Positions 12,201-27,200 are shown, counted from the first letter of the stretch. The stretch: 64,000 nt of DNA from Cyclina sinensis (GCA_012932295.1 JAAONU010000009.1:919197-983196), one strand, 5' to 3'. Numbers and translations: made by a program. The notes: generated by a model not told the origin, from the sequence alone.

Positions 12201-15200
12201 CATTTTTTTGATACAGAAAAACATCAAAATATAAAGTTTTATACACTTTTATCGGTAAAAAAATTTACCCCATTAGTCAGGGGGTAGATACTTTAGTTAT
12301 AAGATTAATTTTGACGCATTCTTACCAGTTGGCGCTGTGGCTCAGTGGGGTAGATCATCGCTCTATATTTTACTGACTGAAAGGTCGTGGGTTCGAATCC
12401 AGGTTAAGTCAAAACTTTTTTTTCAGTTTTCATGGTATATAGAAGCATAATATTATGTTTTTTCCATAGTATATTAAATTCTCTTAAATTTTAAAGAAAA
12501 CAAATTTTCAGCAAAATTCTGTGAGTCAGTCGCTTTAAATGATTTTATAATAAAGAAAACTTCTTTAATAACAGAGTTCAGCTAAAGTTAAATAGATAGA
12601 AATTTTAATCACCCCATTGTCAAAATCTCATATAAGTTCACATTGGTTCTCAGGCCTTGTTAAGTTCGTAATAGGTACTTGCTCCTGAATATATGTATAT
12701 GTGTATATACATGCAGGGCTTTTCATCCTTATATAACAGAGGCCGATATTCGGCCACTTCCCAATCCGAAAAATATAGATTTTTTCCCAATTGTGGCAGA
12801 GTTTCTTTCCAAAATGCAAGACATGATTTCCCAAAATCTTAGAAATTCCACCTAGATTAGTTTAAAAAACGATCAATTTGTTTACATTTGTTATTTCCGG
12901 AAGAAGCATTTGTCTGGTATCAACTTTTTTGTCGTACTATAGTCGAACAAGTGAAACAGTCAAACGTTCCGAAAGTCTGGATTTTATTCTGTTTCAGGGG
13001 AGATAAATCTTGTTTATTTCCGATTGCAGAAACAAATGTCTCATAAATTTCCCAAAATGAACAATTATCGCACATAAATTTCCCAATTTGAAAGGCCAGG
13101 GCCTCTTCCCAATTTCCTGATGAAAAGCCCTGACATGATATATGTGATAAAAGCCAATTGTACTTTTTACTGATACAGTATCTTGTCTGAGTTGTCAGTG
13201 TTTTTTTTGTTTTTGCTTCTAGGTCATGTATTATTATCTTATGTTGATTTAATTAATATCATTACACAGGTCATAAAGACATTTATGTCAATATTATTGA
13301 TAATAATGCACACTCATGAATAAACAATTACTCTGTGTATATATTTGGGTTCAGAATGTACTAAGCATATGAATTAAGAATTTGTTTTATCTTTGAAATA
13401 TGTCAGAAGTTGTATGGCATGAAAATCTACCTCTGTTTTTGGCTGGATGGCTGACAGATCAGGTGTGTATATACTGGGGATCGGGTTCAAGGGTCGGGGT
13501 GGGATATTTTTTGTGTGTAAGAATTGCATTTTATATAAAACTGTGTATATATCTAGTTGTATTGGACAGAGTTAAAGGCACATTTTCAGATAAAATATAA
13601 AATATAACTTTTACGAAATTTCTTATATAGCTAAATACAACATATCTACAAATCTGAAGGAAACATCAACAGTTTCACTAACTTGATGATACATCAACTA
13701 AATGCAAATTAGCTACAGTCATGTGGGTAGTCACATGACCTTAGGCAGATCTAAATTTATTACAAATATGACAAAAGTCAAATGTTTGTTTATAAAGTTA
13801 CATGTAAATGCTCATTAAGGGAATAATTAGCATATGTGTAAAACTTGTTTTTTATGTATTTTTTATCTATGTGAGTGAAAGTAGGTTTTAAAACAATTGT
13901 ATTAGATACATTTCAGATAATTTTAAGACTTTGCTTTAACAGTCAGAGATAATTACTTATATTCAAATTTCTCTAAGTTAAGTTTATGGTACATGTATTT
14001 AGAAAAACGTCAGTGTAACTCATACATCAAAATTATGTAATTAGTTTAGTGAGATGTTTTTTAAATCATTTACATTATGAAATTTCTTACTACTATTCTT
14101 TTGCCTTTATTATAACATTTATTAATAAACAGTGAAATTTGTCATGTGATCAAACAATTAATTAATTAATCACACGATGGAACAATTAATTAATTAAGAC
14201 AGGATGAATTTACTCTAAGTCTACTATATAAATGTCTTTGGTACTGCCCCTTCAGTACTTTAGCTAGGAACAACAGATGAGATAAAAAAAAATGCATTTC
14301 TATGAAAATATATTATCAGATCTATTGCCATTGCAAGAAAATCACTCAAAATATGCTTAACTTCAGACATTTGCTACCATATACTGGTAATTGCTGTTAC
14401 TTTACAGAATTACCTCCCTTGACTTGACCATCACAATATAACTTTAGTTTACATTGTACTTTCGTTTTGCGTAAACAGCAAATGTTTCATTATGCTCCCT
14501 GAAGGGCAAGCATATAGTTGCCGCTTTGTCCGTCCGTCCGTCCCAACCGTCCGTCCATCCGTCATAATTTTGTCCAGAGCATAACGCAAAAACAGTGAGA
14601 GATATCAAGACCAATCTTCATAGGTTGTTAGATCTCATTAAGGAGCAGTGCAGTGCACAAAAACCATAACTCTTGCTTTATTAATTTTGAGTTATTGCCC
14701 TTTGAAATTTCTCATACTGGCGTACACTACTATATTATGCAAGTGTATTTGAATGATTAATTTATTTTGCAGTCAGGAGTTCATTAAGATAATCCTCAAA
14801 GTGTTAAAAGACATTTATAATGCCATTTCCTTAAAACCCGGCTTGATTTAAACCAAGAAGACAAATAAAACAGTAATTTACTACCTATCTAGTTAACTGC
14901 ACCTTAGCTGTGCATTAGAAAAAAAGTTGTTTTACTTAATATGACTTTCATTGCATTAGTTTATTTCACATGAAGGATTTATTTTTACAGGACTCAAGAG
15001 CTGGTTACAAAAACTTTTTAGTTGCGAATATTGAATAGCTTGTAAATCTATATGTATATGTATACAAATCTACTTTATCAATAAAGTTTATATATAGTTA
15101 AGATAAGAAAAGTAAATATTAAAACTTGCAATCTGACAGTTTGCTCGCCAGGTTCAACCCGGCACTTAACACAAAGCTTAATTGCTATTTGATTTGTTAG

Positions 15201-18200
15201 CCAGTTTTATATATGAAGTTAATGATCGTTAATTTGTCAAATCATTATTCTTGTAAAAAAAAAACCAAAAAAACGTGCATGTAATGTAAGCATTTTAATG
15301 GGTAAACAGAGTATTGTACCTGTCCCAAGTACTTGTTTTTTGTAATTATGTTTTTCATGTCAAATGAATACTTTTTATTACCTTATCATCATGCAGAAAA
15401 CCGGATATAAGGACATTATAGTTCATTTATATGTTTAAAGTCCTGGACCATTTGTTAATGGCTATTTTTACCATATATAACTAATATACCATTGTATACA
15501 TGTACAACAGGTTTCTTTGTGTTTTCGCTTTGTATATTTCCATACATCATACAGGTTTATTCAGCTATGCTTTAACTAAGGGATTTGTTAATTACCATAT
15601 GGCACGTGCTCCCTGATCTTTGTGCCTAGGTAAACTCAGATGGACCATTTATTAATGGCCATTTTTACCATGTATTACTTATACTATTGTATACAACAGC
15701 TTTCTTTGTTTTTTGACTGTGTATATTTCTAATACACCATGCAGGTTTATTCAGCTATGCTTTAACTAAAGGATTTGTTAATTACCATATGGCACGTGCT
15801 CCCTGATCATTGTGCCCAGGTAAACTCAGACGGACCATTTATTAATGGCCATTTTACCATATATTACTTATACTATTGTATACAACAGCTTTCTTTGTTT
15901 TTTGGCTGTGTATGTTTCTAATACACAATGTAGGTTATTCAGCTATGCTATTAAACTAAAGGGTTTGTCAGTTACCATGTGGCACATGCTCCCTGACCAT
16001 TTTACCAAGGTAAACTCAGATGTCACTGCTTCCAACTATGATATAAAATATTCATGGAAGGATTTTTACTGTATATTTGATAATACTGCACACTTGGGAC
16101 TGCATGAGGCATGGTAAAATACCTTTGCTTGGGTTTTGGGCAACTATGTTGGCCACCCAGTAACCGTCTAATGAACAGTTATTCTATGTATTTGTAAAAT
16201 ACAATTTTTTCCAAGGAATGCGATTTTTTCTTTTTCTTAAAGGGAATGCTTTCATTCTCTTGTATTATAAATGACACATGTCACGGTGATTTTGAAATGC
16301 CTGCCAGCATTTATATATATATGTTGTATGTTTTAAAATAACTCCTTTTTTGGTAAATTCATTGAATCAAGGTCTACTTTTTCCTTTTTACCTTAATCTA
16401 CATAAATCACTTAAAAAAAGGTGAAATTTGAATAGCAAAGTCAATTAAGTTCTTTTAAATATTTATAAGATAAACAAAAAACAAATCCTATCTTTAAGTA
16501 CAAGACGGTACTTGGTTGTATTACACGAGGGTTAATATACTTCCTTTAACTGTGTAAATGTATTTTTCTTCCAAGTTATGACCCCAAACAGGTAATATAA
16601 TACATCAGATTAAGAGGTTTCATATTTCTCCAGTGTAAACATGATATTGTGTTATGTTATTAAAAAAAAAAGAACAAAAATGGAATTTATGATCTTCATA
16701 ATCTTCCATTAAAAGTAAATAATAAGATATGATAGCTGGCATTCAGTTTTGTGTGAAAAAAAAAAATGTTCATGATTTGATATTTCTTTGCAAAAATATA
16801 AAGAATTTTCGGTTTGAGATGGGTCATGATTTTGTCCTGTTTTTTTTTACATGTTGCATTAATTGAACTATTTATTGTAAAACTTTATACTAAAATATTA
16901 TGAAAAAGATAATCATTAAACAATAATCAGCACTAACAACAACAACAACCATTGCCATTTCAACCATCATCTTCAAAACAATCACTACAACAACCATCAT
17001 CATTAATCATCACCATCAATTTCATCATCATCATCATCACTACCACCATTATCAACAACTACAACAAAATCAACAACAACAACAATATTCATAATCATCA
17101 TTATAGTTTTCAACCTCCTCCTCATCACTTTTTTCAGTTTTCATCATCAGCAGTGTATATCTAGGGCTCAGTTCAAAAGTGCATTGCACTAAGCCCTCAG
17201 TATATTTTTAACAGCCTGAAGCAGTTTACTCTATCTATATGACGATCAGATTGTAAAATAGAATATATTCGTAAAGTGTATATAATGGTGGGTAGTACTA
17301 TGAGCATGACTCAGCAACTTTTATTGTAGCTTAAATATACCATGTTTATTTTGCTTCATCATCTTTGTATAGGATTTGAAGCCATATTTAGACTATATCT
17401 TAAAAACCATGCTGTTGATAGTTATTTGTGTCCAGTGGCAAGACCATGATCAGCCTGTACATTCATGTTGTCTGAATATCATCTGGACTGGTTGCTGTTT
17501 TAAGTCACAAAGTGCTTAACCTGGACTGGTTGCTAGCTTGCTAAATTTCTAAAATGGCCATTCCATCTTTCAGTTTGAACATTACCATTTATAGAGGCAT
17601 TAGTTGTAAAAATACAGACTGAATAGTGAACAGTGCAGACTAAGATTAGACTGCGTGGTCTTATCAGCAAGACTGTTCTGAATTACCCTAAAATGAGAAA
17701 GGGTTTGTTCAAGTCAAAATGAAGGACTGCATGGTGGCCATTCTAGAAATTTTACTGGATAGGGGTTTTTGCTTCAAATTTTAACAAACACATTTCAGTG
17801 TTGAATTTAAATTTCCTGTTTAGTTACTTGATTTATAGATGTTGATTTGCTAGCTATCCAAGGTCCTTGAAATCACTGTAACAATTAAATGTTGTTTTTT
17901 TTGTTCATATTTCTCACAGCTAATGTTTTTCATACAGTCCATGGTAATTTATGGTTTAAAATACTTAAATGGAAGAAAGACAGATAATTATATCATCTTG
18001 TTTATTTTGTTGTTGTTGTTTTGTTGTTGTTGTTTTGTTGTTGTTGTTTTGTTTTGGTTTTCGGTTTATATCTTTTTTGCTTGTTATACTTTCTCTAGCC
18101 AAATTTTCTTGCCAGATACTGATGTTAACAAGGAAAATTCAAATGGACTTAAGTCTATTTGAGTGTACGGTTTTACTGTATTTTTAAGGAACCTTTAGCT

Positions 18201-21200
18201 ACAGCACTCTATTTTGTTTGCAGATGCTAATAAAAAGAAATTCAATAAATATCTTTAAATTGAATTCAGACCTGTCTGTTCAGACAAATTTTAACTAAGG
18301 TAATGCCCATCTTTTGAAGAACAACAACAACATATTTGTTCAAACTTTTATTTCCATATATCTCTTGATGTTTATGGTGATAATTATGATACTGAAACAA
18401 TGTTTGTTTTGTTAAGTAACAAAATAACATGAATTTCATGGAATAACATGCTTGAATAGAAAAGCAAACTTGCTTGAATAGAATAACAAATATATTATGA
18501 TAATAAATTAAGACCATGCTTTGATTACTTTGATATAATTCAACATATTAAAGACCAGGTGAGGAACAGTCACTGTCGAGGCAAAGTACCATGGGACCCA
18601 GACAGAGTTTTTAACTTTAGATGTCTTTTTTCCTTGTGAGCCGAATTTTATTATTTGAAAACATTAAACATAAACATTGAATCATTTTACATCATTTGAA
18701 AGCTCTTTTAAATCATATTTTGAGAATATAAGCAGATTTTGAATTTTTGCTTTTAAAAAAGAAAACTAAACTAATTTATACCAGTCCTGTCGTTTCAGCA
18801 TTTTTTCAGCATTTTTCTAGCAGCTTAGATGCACTAAGTTTAACCATTTACAAACAAGAAAGTGAACAGTTTTGAAAATCATTTTTTATATGTGTAAAAT
18901 ATGAGTTTACAAACCTTTTAAATGATATAAAATATTGAATTGTTTGAAGAAAAATGACTTTGTAACTGTAATTACAAAATTACTATGTTTTGCATTTTTA
19001 TCAACCGCCATATTTTTGCCAGCCTTCAAAAAGTTACCTGTATCTCTTATCAGTTTAATACTTGTTACTATTAATAGATTTCAAAACAATCTACACAATA
19101 TTACCAGACAGTCACGTGATTCTGTCCGTAATTCTGTCCGAGGATTTCCGGAATGACACGACTTCGCAAATTGATTCAACAGGTTGTACATCGTAAAAAT
19201 ACGTAATGCTTCGGCAATAATCGGATCTTCTAACAGCCAATCAAAACATAGAATTACATAATATTGGATAACACTAACCCCGCTCCAATTGTACATATAG
19301 GAATATTATACTGGCAATTTTCCGTACAGAAAAGGAGTTGCAACCTTTACTTCCTGACTGGACAGGTGAAATCTCTCTAACCGAACATTTAACTTAACAG
19401 TTATGTAATAAAGCTGGTCTGAAATAATTTTAGTATGAATTGCATGTTATTCTACACCTATTTTATCTGTCCAATCAATTTGTACCATGTGACTGTACAA
19501 TATATTTCAGTATTTGTATGCACTTTTCTGGTATTGCATGCTTTTTGGGTTATGCCCAAATCACCCAGTATAGTGGCGAGTTTTCAAACTGCGACAGAGC
19601 GTCTATTGACAATGAATATGCAGCAGAGCGTCTGGAGCCAGAGATTTTCGGACATCATTATTCTGCGGTCCTGCAATCCTAACTGCAGCCCCGTTTGCGG
19701 TCCAAGTTTTGACGACCTGTAATCATTAAATTTCTCTGAATGTTACTGAGCAAGAGTTTAAAATATGAAGGAAGCTGCATTCAGTGTATTGAATTTGATT
19801 TTTTCATTGTGACTGGCAAATAATTAGGTAAATAATGTGATTAGATTTAACAGGCATATTTATTGTGACCAAGGCCCCCTGAAGTTGTTAGTTATATTAG
19901 GTTGTTGGGGACAGTGCAAGATACAGAAAACATCCCATTCTAAAGACACCTTTTGTTCTTTTCAAAACCTCAGTTTAATGTTTCATCCGAAAGAGATTAA
20001 GTAATGTAACTGGAGAAGCGGAAAATCGAACTCTCGACCCTGGGTTACCAGTCCAGCGCATTACCACTTGATCACTGCTCCTGCATGATGCCAGCTTAAA
20101 TAGACAACATGTTAAAATGTGACAACAAAATTCAAAATACAGTGGTTTCATTTCAAATGTTTAAATAAATATAATGCACACTGGAAAGGTAAGTCTTATA
20201 AAATACGAAAATGCTATGTTCTCTTTTAATAATATTAATATATAACATTTTTCTATTTTTTCAGCTCAATTTATGATACTTCTTTTATGAGTTGATAATT
20301 TCGCCTCTGAACGTGAATCGTTCACCTTCAATGTGCAAGGGCTGCAAAAACCAAAACTTCTTTTAAAAAACCGTAATTTTATTTTATTTCGAGATATACT
20401 TCCAATGTCCAAGTCTGAATGATATTTTAATTTTATATATAACATACATATAACCTTCAATGGGGGAATTACTCAGGAGTGAAGCCACTCTCTTTGCTTT
20501 ATGTGAAAGGTACACATAAAAACAAAGAACATCACATTAATTAGTTACTAACAAAATATAAACTGAATTGCTAATGTATAATTTGCAACATTGTACATTA
20601 GTCTTAATACATAAATGAAGAATTGTCATATGCACATGATATTTCAAATTAACCTAACATATAGTATTTATTTATAATTCAAACCTATATTCATAACCAA
20701 ATGAAATTCTAATTCAAAAATAAGAAGACGCCACATAAAATCAAAACTACTAAATTCTTAAGATAAGGTAGTTAGAACAATTATAACAAAGGACAAAAAG
20801 TAAAATCAACATACCTGCAAAAACCAAAACTTCTTTTAAAAAACCGTAATTTTATTTTATTTCGAGATATACTTCCAATGTCCAAGTCTGAATGATACTT
20901 GACATTGGAAGTATCAGGGTTTTTAAAGGAACCTTTCCAAAGGCGACCGGTTGAGTACAGGATGTCGATTTTTAGGATTTTATCACTTTTTTTTAAATTC
21001 AAAGGTAGCTTAATCAACATTAATCATAAATAACAATAATATAAGGAAGCCAGTCTGTGATGTAGACGGTTTTGGTGCAGCTGAACAGGTAGAGGTGATA
21101 GGTTAATCAGTTTAATCTTGCTTAAGGCTTAAGTATCAATTGTGGTGTAAAAATATATTAATAAATTCAAAACAAAGTGAAAATATGACATTTGTCACTG

Positions 21201-24200
21201 AATGTCTTATCTCAATCTAAATCATAAGTTTAAGTAAGGTTGTAACATTGAATTTGTTTTAAAAACTATGATGCTTAATAACTTACTCAAAAATGTGAAT
21301 TTTAAGAAATTAAAACATTTCATTGAATTATGAACATTTTGATACCAAAATTGAATAATATATTTTAATTCTAAATTTTACCATTAATTTACAAATAACT
21401 GATTACAGTTCATTACATAATATTTAATCACAAAAAGAAATGAATCATAATAATTCCTACCGGCTTCCTTAAATTTCGACCCCGAAATTTAGTTCAAAGA
21501 AATGGATCATTATCATACAATATTTACAAAATAATGCAGGTAAATGATAAGGTAGTGAAGAAATCAAAATAATTAAGAGATATACAAACAATTTTAGATA
21601 AAAAACAATGTTATCACACAAAATTTACAAAAGTTCTGCAGAAAAAGGAGTATTTGAAAAACAAAACAAAAATGTACAAGTAGTTGTATGTACAAATGAG
21701 CGCTCATGAAAAGAAAAAAAAGACAGGCTATAAGACAAGACATATAAACATATTTACATAGATGCATCTGAAACACAATATTCACTATAAAAATCAAAAT
21801 GCAGTAATCATAAGAACAATTTTGTCTTTTACCTTTGCAAGAAAGAACCAAACAAGAGTACTAAAACATATATTATGCTGAAGATCAATATTTGTATCAG
21901 CATTAAAAGTAAAAATACCCAACAATTTGGCTTGAATACCTTGTAAGGAATGAGACAGCATTGTGATTATCACAACTGATTAACAACAAAAAATCCTTTA
22001 TCATTCGTGCATATTTAAAAAAAACAGAATAAACTTCTTTCTTCTTTTTTTTTATGGTCATAATATTAAATATACAGTCACATTTCAAAAATAGCTCACT
22101 GGAGGAATACTAACTATACCTCTCCTATGGAACTTGACATGGGAATCTGCGAAAGGTACCCACCATGTTCAGAATGCAAATGGACAAAGAATGGTTTCTT
22201 TAGTATTTTTTTCAACTTATTTTTTTGGAGCAAAGACAAGGGAAGTTTGGATGGTACAGAATACACTTGTTCAGTCAATTCATGTTCAACAGTAAAACAA
22301 GACCAAGTAAGATGAAGTTTTGGAAATATCCACGAGTCGGAAATGCTTAATTCAGAAATGTTATCTGGCAATTGAATAGATGAGTGAGATGGACACAAGG
22401 GAAGTTTCATGACTGGTATGAATATGCATTGGTTAGTGCTAGTAACTTCAAGGATCAATCGCGGAGCTTTGCTGATTTTAGTATATCTAAGAACAATTAA
22501 GAGTAAGAATAAGGTGTTTATGAATACAAACATAAAGATAACATGTTCCCATGACAATGTTTTCAGAATTCCTAACATAACATTTTCAGTAACAGGTTCA
22601 GGTTCAGTAGAGTAGATAAATGATGGAACAGTAGCAGATCCAGAGGTATAACTTGGGAAAAGTATGATATATATTAGCAGAAACTTTGCACTCATCATGT
22701 ACCCACCTGAAAGAAAAAAAAAATGCTGTTAGAAAGTGGTTTATCTGATCAGGATAGCCCACAATTCTCACTAACAGGAAAAGAATTTTGAATTTGTTGG
22801 ATCCGGTTCTAAACACCTATTATCTAGGATTTAAGATGGATACATGAATTGTGAAAAGACTTATTCTTCTTTTTCAACCTTTTTAAAGTATTGATGTGTT
22901 TTCCTATTACGTTTTCTCCTACGTCCAGCCTTTGTATGGGTTTGCCAATATTTTTCAAGAAACTCTGGATCTACACATTCTTCAAGTATCCACCTATTTG
23001 GAGCATTAAAAAGAGAACAGTAAAACCACCGTTTGTTGCCTGTTCCCATAGATGTTTTGATAATTTTCATTGGCCAAATAAATGAAGGTGTTGTATTGGA
23101 ATTTTCAGCTTTAGACCCATTATTCTTTTCAGTGTGAGATGGGTCTTCAGAAGAAGTTTGGGGCCTTTCTGGCTCTGGGTCAGCAACAGACTGAGAACTA
23201 GGGGTCTTATTTTCAGCCTGCAGATTATTTTGACTTTTATTATTAACTGTTTCCTCATTATTTGCCTCATGGTTTCCTATGTTTTCAGTATCAACATTTT
23301 CATGATAGTGTTTCAGACGTTGAACATTTGTGAGAGGCTTTAATACCTTATTTGTTTCAAGATCTTTTAGTTTAAATGTATAGTTAGGGCCTTGTGCATG
23401 AATAAGATATGGTCCCTTAAATTTAGGGGTTAACTTGGAAGAAAGTCCTGGTTTTGTTACATGGTTTCGTAGTAACACCTTATCTCCTACCCTAAAGTCT
23501 GGTACTCTTGATTTAACATCGTATCTTTGTTTTGACTTTTGTTGAGCAACCATCATATTTTGCTTTGCAATTTTACTACTGATTTTTAGTTTTTCTAGAA
23601 GATCCTCAAAAAACTGTTTAGTTTGATTTGGGAGGGTTGGTTTAGGAAGTAAGTCTACATCAACAGGAAGTAGCATTTCTTTGCCAAACATTAACTGAAA
23701 TGGTGAGAATCCTGAGGATTCTGTAGCAGGGGTTGACCTAAAAGCCATCATTACACTTGGTAAGAGACTGGACCAATTCGCCTGATTTTCATCGACATAT
23801 GCTCTCAAAGTTTTTGCTAAAGTGCTGTTTGCACGTTCAACTGTTGAATTGGTCTGAGGATGGTAAGAGCTTGTGTGAACCCTTTTGATTTTGAAAAGCT
23901 CACACAAGGCGCTTACCAGTTTGGACATGAAATTCTTGCCACGGTCAGACACAATTGTACGAACAGCACCATATCTGCAAATGTACTCATTATATAAGAT
24001 TGATGCTACTTCCTCTGCGCTTTGGGTAACAAGAGGAAAAGCCTCAGGCCATTTTGAGAAACTGTCAATGATCAAGAGAACATACTGATGGCCTTGTTTT
24101 GTTTTTGGAAGTGGACCCAATATATCTATATGAATTCTGCTCATTGTGTCTTCAACTGGCAGTGGATTCAGGGGAGGTGGATGTTGACGCCTATCAATCT

Positions 24201-27200
24201 GAGTAATTTGACATGTATCACAAGAGCCAACATGGTTTTTGACAATTTGGTACATATTAGGAAACCAGTACTTTTGTCGAAGTTTCATAAAGGTTCGTGA
24301 TACTCCAAAATGTCCACCCCCTGCAGCACAGTCATGGTAATTATACAGGAGTTCCTTTATTTTTGAGTCAGGGACTGCCAATTGAAGAACAAAGTGATCC
24401 GAAGTGTCAATTTTCCCTTTGAACTTAGGCTGATAGATATGGTATAACAAATCATCTTTTAAAACGAATTGATTATCAGCTCTAAGACACATTCTTTGTT
24501 GTTTTTCGTCAGAAGGCATTTCTCTAGTTTCAAGGTATTGTATAAGAAACCCCAGTTTAGGACATTTCCTTTGTAATTTTGACATATCATTATCTGGCAG
24601 TTTTTGGACTTCATCAATGGCACCAACAGACACAGCATCTCCATACTCAAAAGTTACCTCAATATTAACCTTATCATTTGAATTTTCTGTTACTGAATTT
24701 ACATCACTTGATTTATTTGGTTGCACAAGGTTACTGAAATAAGTACAAAGTTTGAGAATCAGCAGGACAAAAGCGTACGCTCCATTTGTTACAATTTTAC
24801 TAACAGACCTTTTGTCATTGTTTACTTCCTCTAGACTAGTATTGGATATCATACTGGGGTTGTGATTGTTATCTGGTTGGTTAAAGTCAATATTTAGAAT
24901 TTCTCTAGAGGCTTCCAACCAGGCCTCTCGGTTATGTGAAGTGTATTGACATTTGCTCTTGATATCATTTATTTCAATTTTATTTACTTCATTATCTTCT
25001 TCAAGTTCATATGGGATCCTTGAAATTGCATCAGCATTAGCATTTTGTTTACCTGACCTATGTTTTATGTCATATGAATAATTTTCAAGAAACAGTATCC
25101 ACCTAGCAAGTCTACCTTTTGGATCTTTTAATGTTTTTAGATAGGAAAGTGCTTTATGATCTGTGTTAATTGTAAATTTCCTGTGTGATAGGTAGTGCTG
25201 GAAATGTTTAATCCCATCTATTACTGCTAGGCATTCTAAATCTGTCACTGACCATTTCTTTTCATCCTTTGATAAGGCTCTGCCACCATAAGCTATTACC
25301 TGCTCATTACCTTGACCATCCAGTTGCCCAAGTACATATCCTAAAGCTGTCCCCGAAGCATCTGTTGAGAGCACAAATTCTTTATTCATATCAGGGAACC
25401 CTAATACAGGGGCAGTGGTTAAAGCTTCTTTTAAATTTTTAAATGCAGTTTCGCAGTCTTCAGTCCAATCTCCTGATTTCAATTTTTCTTTCTTATTCCC
25501 TTTCAACAACCTGTTTAATGGTGAAGCAATTTGTGCAAAACCCTCTACAAATTTTCTGTAATAGTTACAAAGTCCTAAAAAGCTTCTTAACCTAGTTTGA
25601 CTATCAGGCCTTGGAAAATTTGTAACTTTTTCTATCTTTTCTGGATCAACCATCACCCCATCTTTTGTCAGAATGTGGCCTAAAAATAGAACCTTTTCAA
25701 GACCGAAACTGCACTTTGTAGGGTGTAATGTTAGGTTAGCTTCCCTGAGTTTTTGGAATACAAGATTTAAATGCATCAAATGTTCATCAAAATTTCGACT
25801 AAATATTAGCAAATCATCTATATAACACAAAACAAACTTCCAATGAAGACCTCGCAAAACCTGAGACATAAGCATTTGAAAAGACATTGGTGCATTTTTA
25901 AGGCCGAATGGCATTCTATTCCATTCGTAAACAGACTCATGGGTCACAAATGCTGCCTTATGTTTTGTCTCAGGGTCTAACTCCATTTGAAAATAAGCAG
26001 AATTTAGATCTAAGGTTGAAAATATTGATGCAGATGATTCACCTATACAGTCAAAAACATCTTCAAGACGTGGTAAAGGATGGGAAATTGACTTTGTAAT
26101 GCGATTTAAAGATCTGTAGTCTACTGCAAACCTCCAAGAGTTATCTTTTTTTCTTACTAATACTACAGGAGAATTCCAGATAGAAGTGGAATGACTAATT
26201 ATTCCTTTATCCAACATATCTTTACATTGTCGCTCCATTTCAGCTTTTTGTTCTGGACCAGTCCGATAATGATTCATGTGAACAGGAGCCGCATTTGGGT
26301 CTGTATCTATGTAATGTTTGAACAAATTAGTTTTCCCAATTGTGGCAAGTGAGTCTGAAAAGATGTCACTGTTTTTATTTAGAAAACTTTTAAGTTTAGA
26401 GCACTGTTCTGGAGTTAAGTTTGAGTTGTTAATCTTAAAATCAAATGACTCAGGAGTTTTAGGTTCATTAGCACTTTCTGAAACAATGTTAATATTAGCA
26501 CATTTTTGGGTGTCTGTTTCATCTAATTGAAAGACTTGTGTTTTATCAATTTTACTAACTGATGCAACAACATAGTTTGCAGGTAAATTGATATCTTCAT
26601 TTGTTGGGTTTAGCACTCTAATTATTGCTGTAGCACCATTTTGAAATTTTCTATGAATGGGTTTTACAAGACATCTGGCCACCCTAAAGTCTTTATCATT
26701 TGCGACAGGTTCTAATAGCACAATTTCGTTTTTATTTGTCCGAGTTACAGTAACTGGAATCTCAACTTCATCACGAGCTTGTAGACAGATAGGTTTGTTA
26801 GTCTTAGCTACACCAGAACTCAAACTAATTTTTGTTTTCAAAAGGTCATCCTTTAGATGCAAGTAACCATGGGCCAGGTCAACAAAACATTCATAGTCAT
26901 ACAGGAAGTCAATTCCTATGATGAGTGAATGACGAGTTGAGTCAAGTACATGAAATTTGTATGGGAAGCATAATCCATTTATTTTTAGTGGAATTTCTAT
27001 AGATCCTAACACATCAGTAAGGGCACCACCCACACCTCTTACATGATCTAACTCTGATGCTTTTAGTTGTTTGTCAGACAAGCCAACCTTATCAAGATAT
27101 TGTTTTGATATACATGACACATGGGCACCAGTGTCAACTAAAGCATGCACCTTGGTACCTAGCACAGAAGCATTGATAATATTCTTTTGCAAAAGTTCAA

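Noticed and set aside
12330..12412. Stand-alone tRNA gene
   Set aside because: The promoter boxes are good, but no acceptor stem forms and the same sequence is part of a two-copy TIR element.
13400..13600. Alternative first exon of tamalin (MSEVVWHENL...)
   Set aside because: There is a GTGTGT after 63 nt, but the donor is weak, there is no clear upstream promoter or acceptor, and the protein start is unlike the family. The exon at 9177 fits better.
16952..17164. Asn/His-rich 70-aa ORF
   Set aside because: Translation of an ACA/ATC microsatellite.
18266..18517. 83-aa ORF on the - strand
   Set aside because: It lies inside the inverted 1.2-kb element and is not kept as an open frame in the other copy.
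23885..24300. + strand ORFs opposite pol
   Set aside because: Antisense shadows of the integrase coding region.
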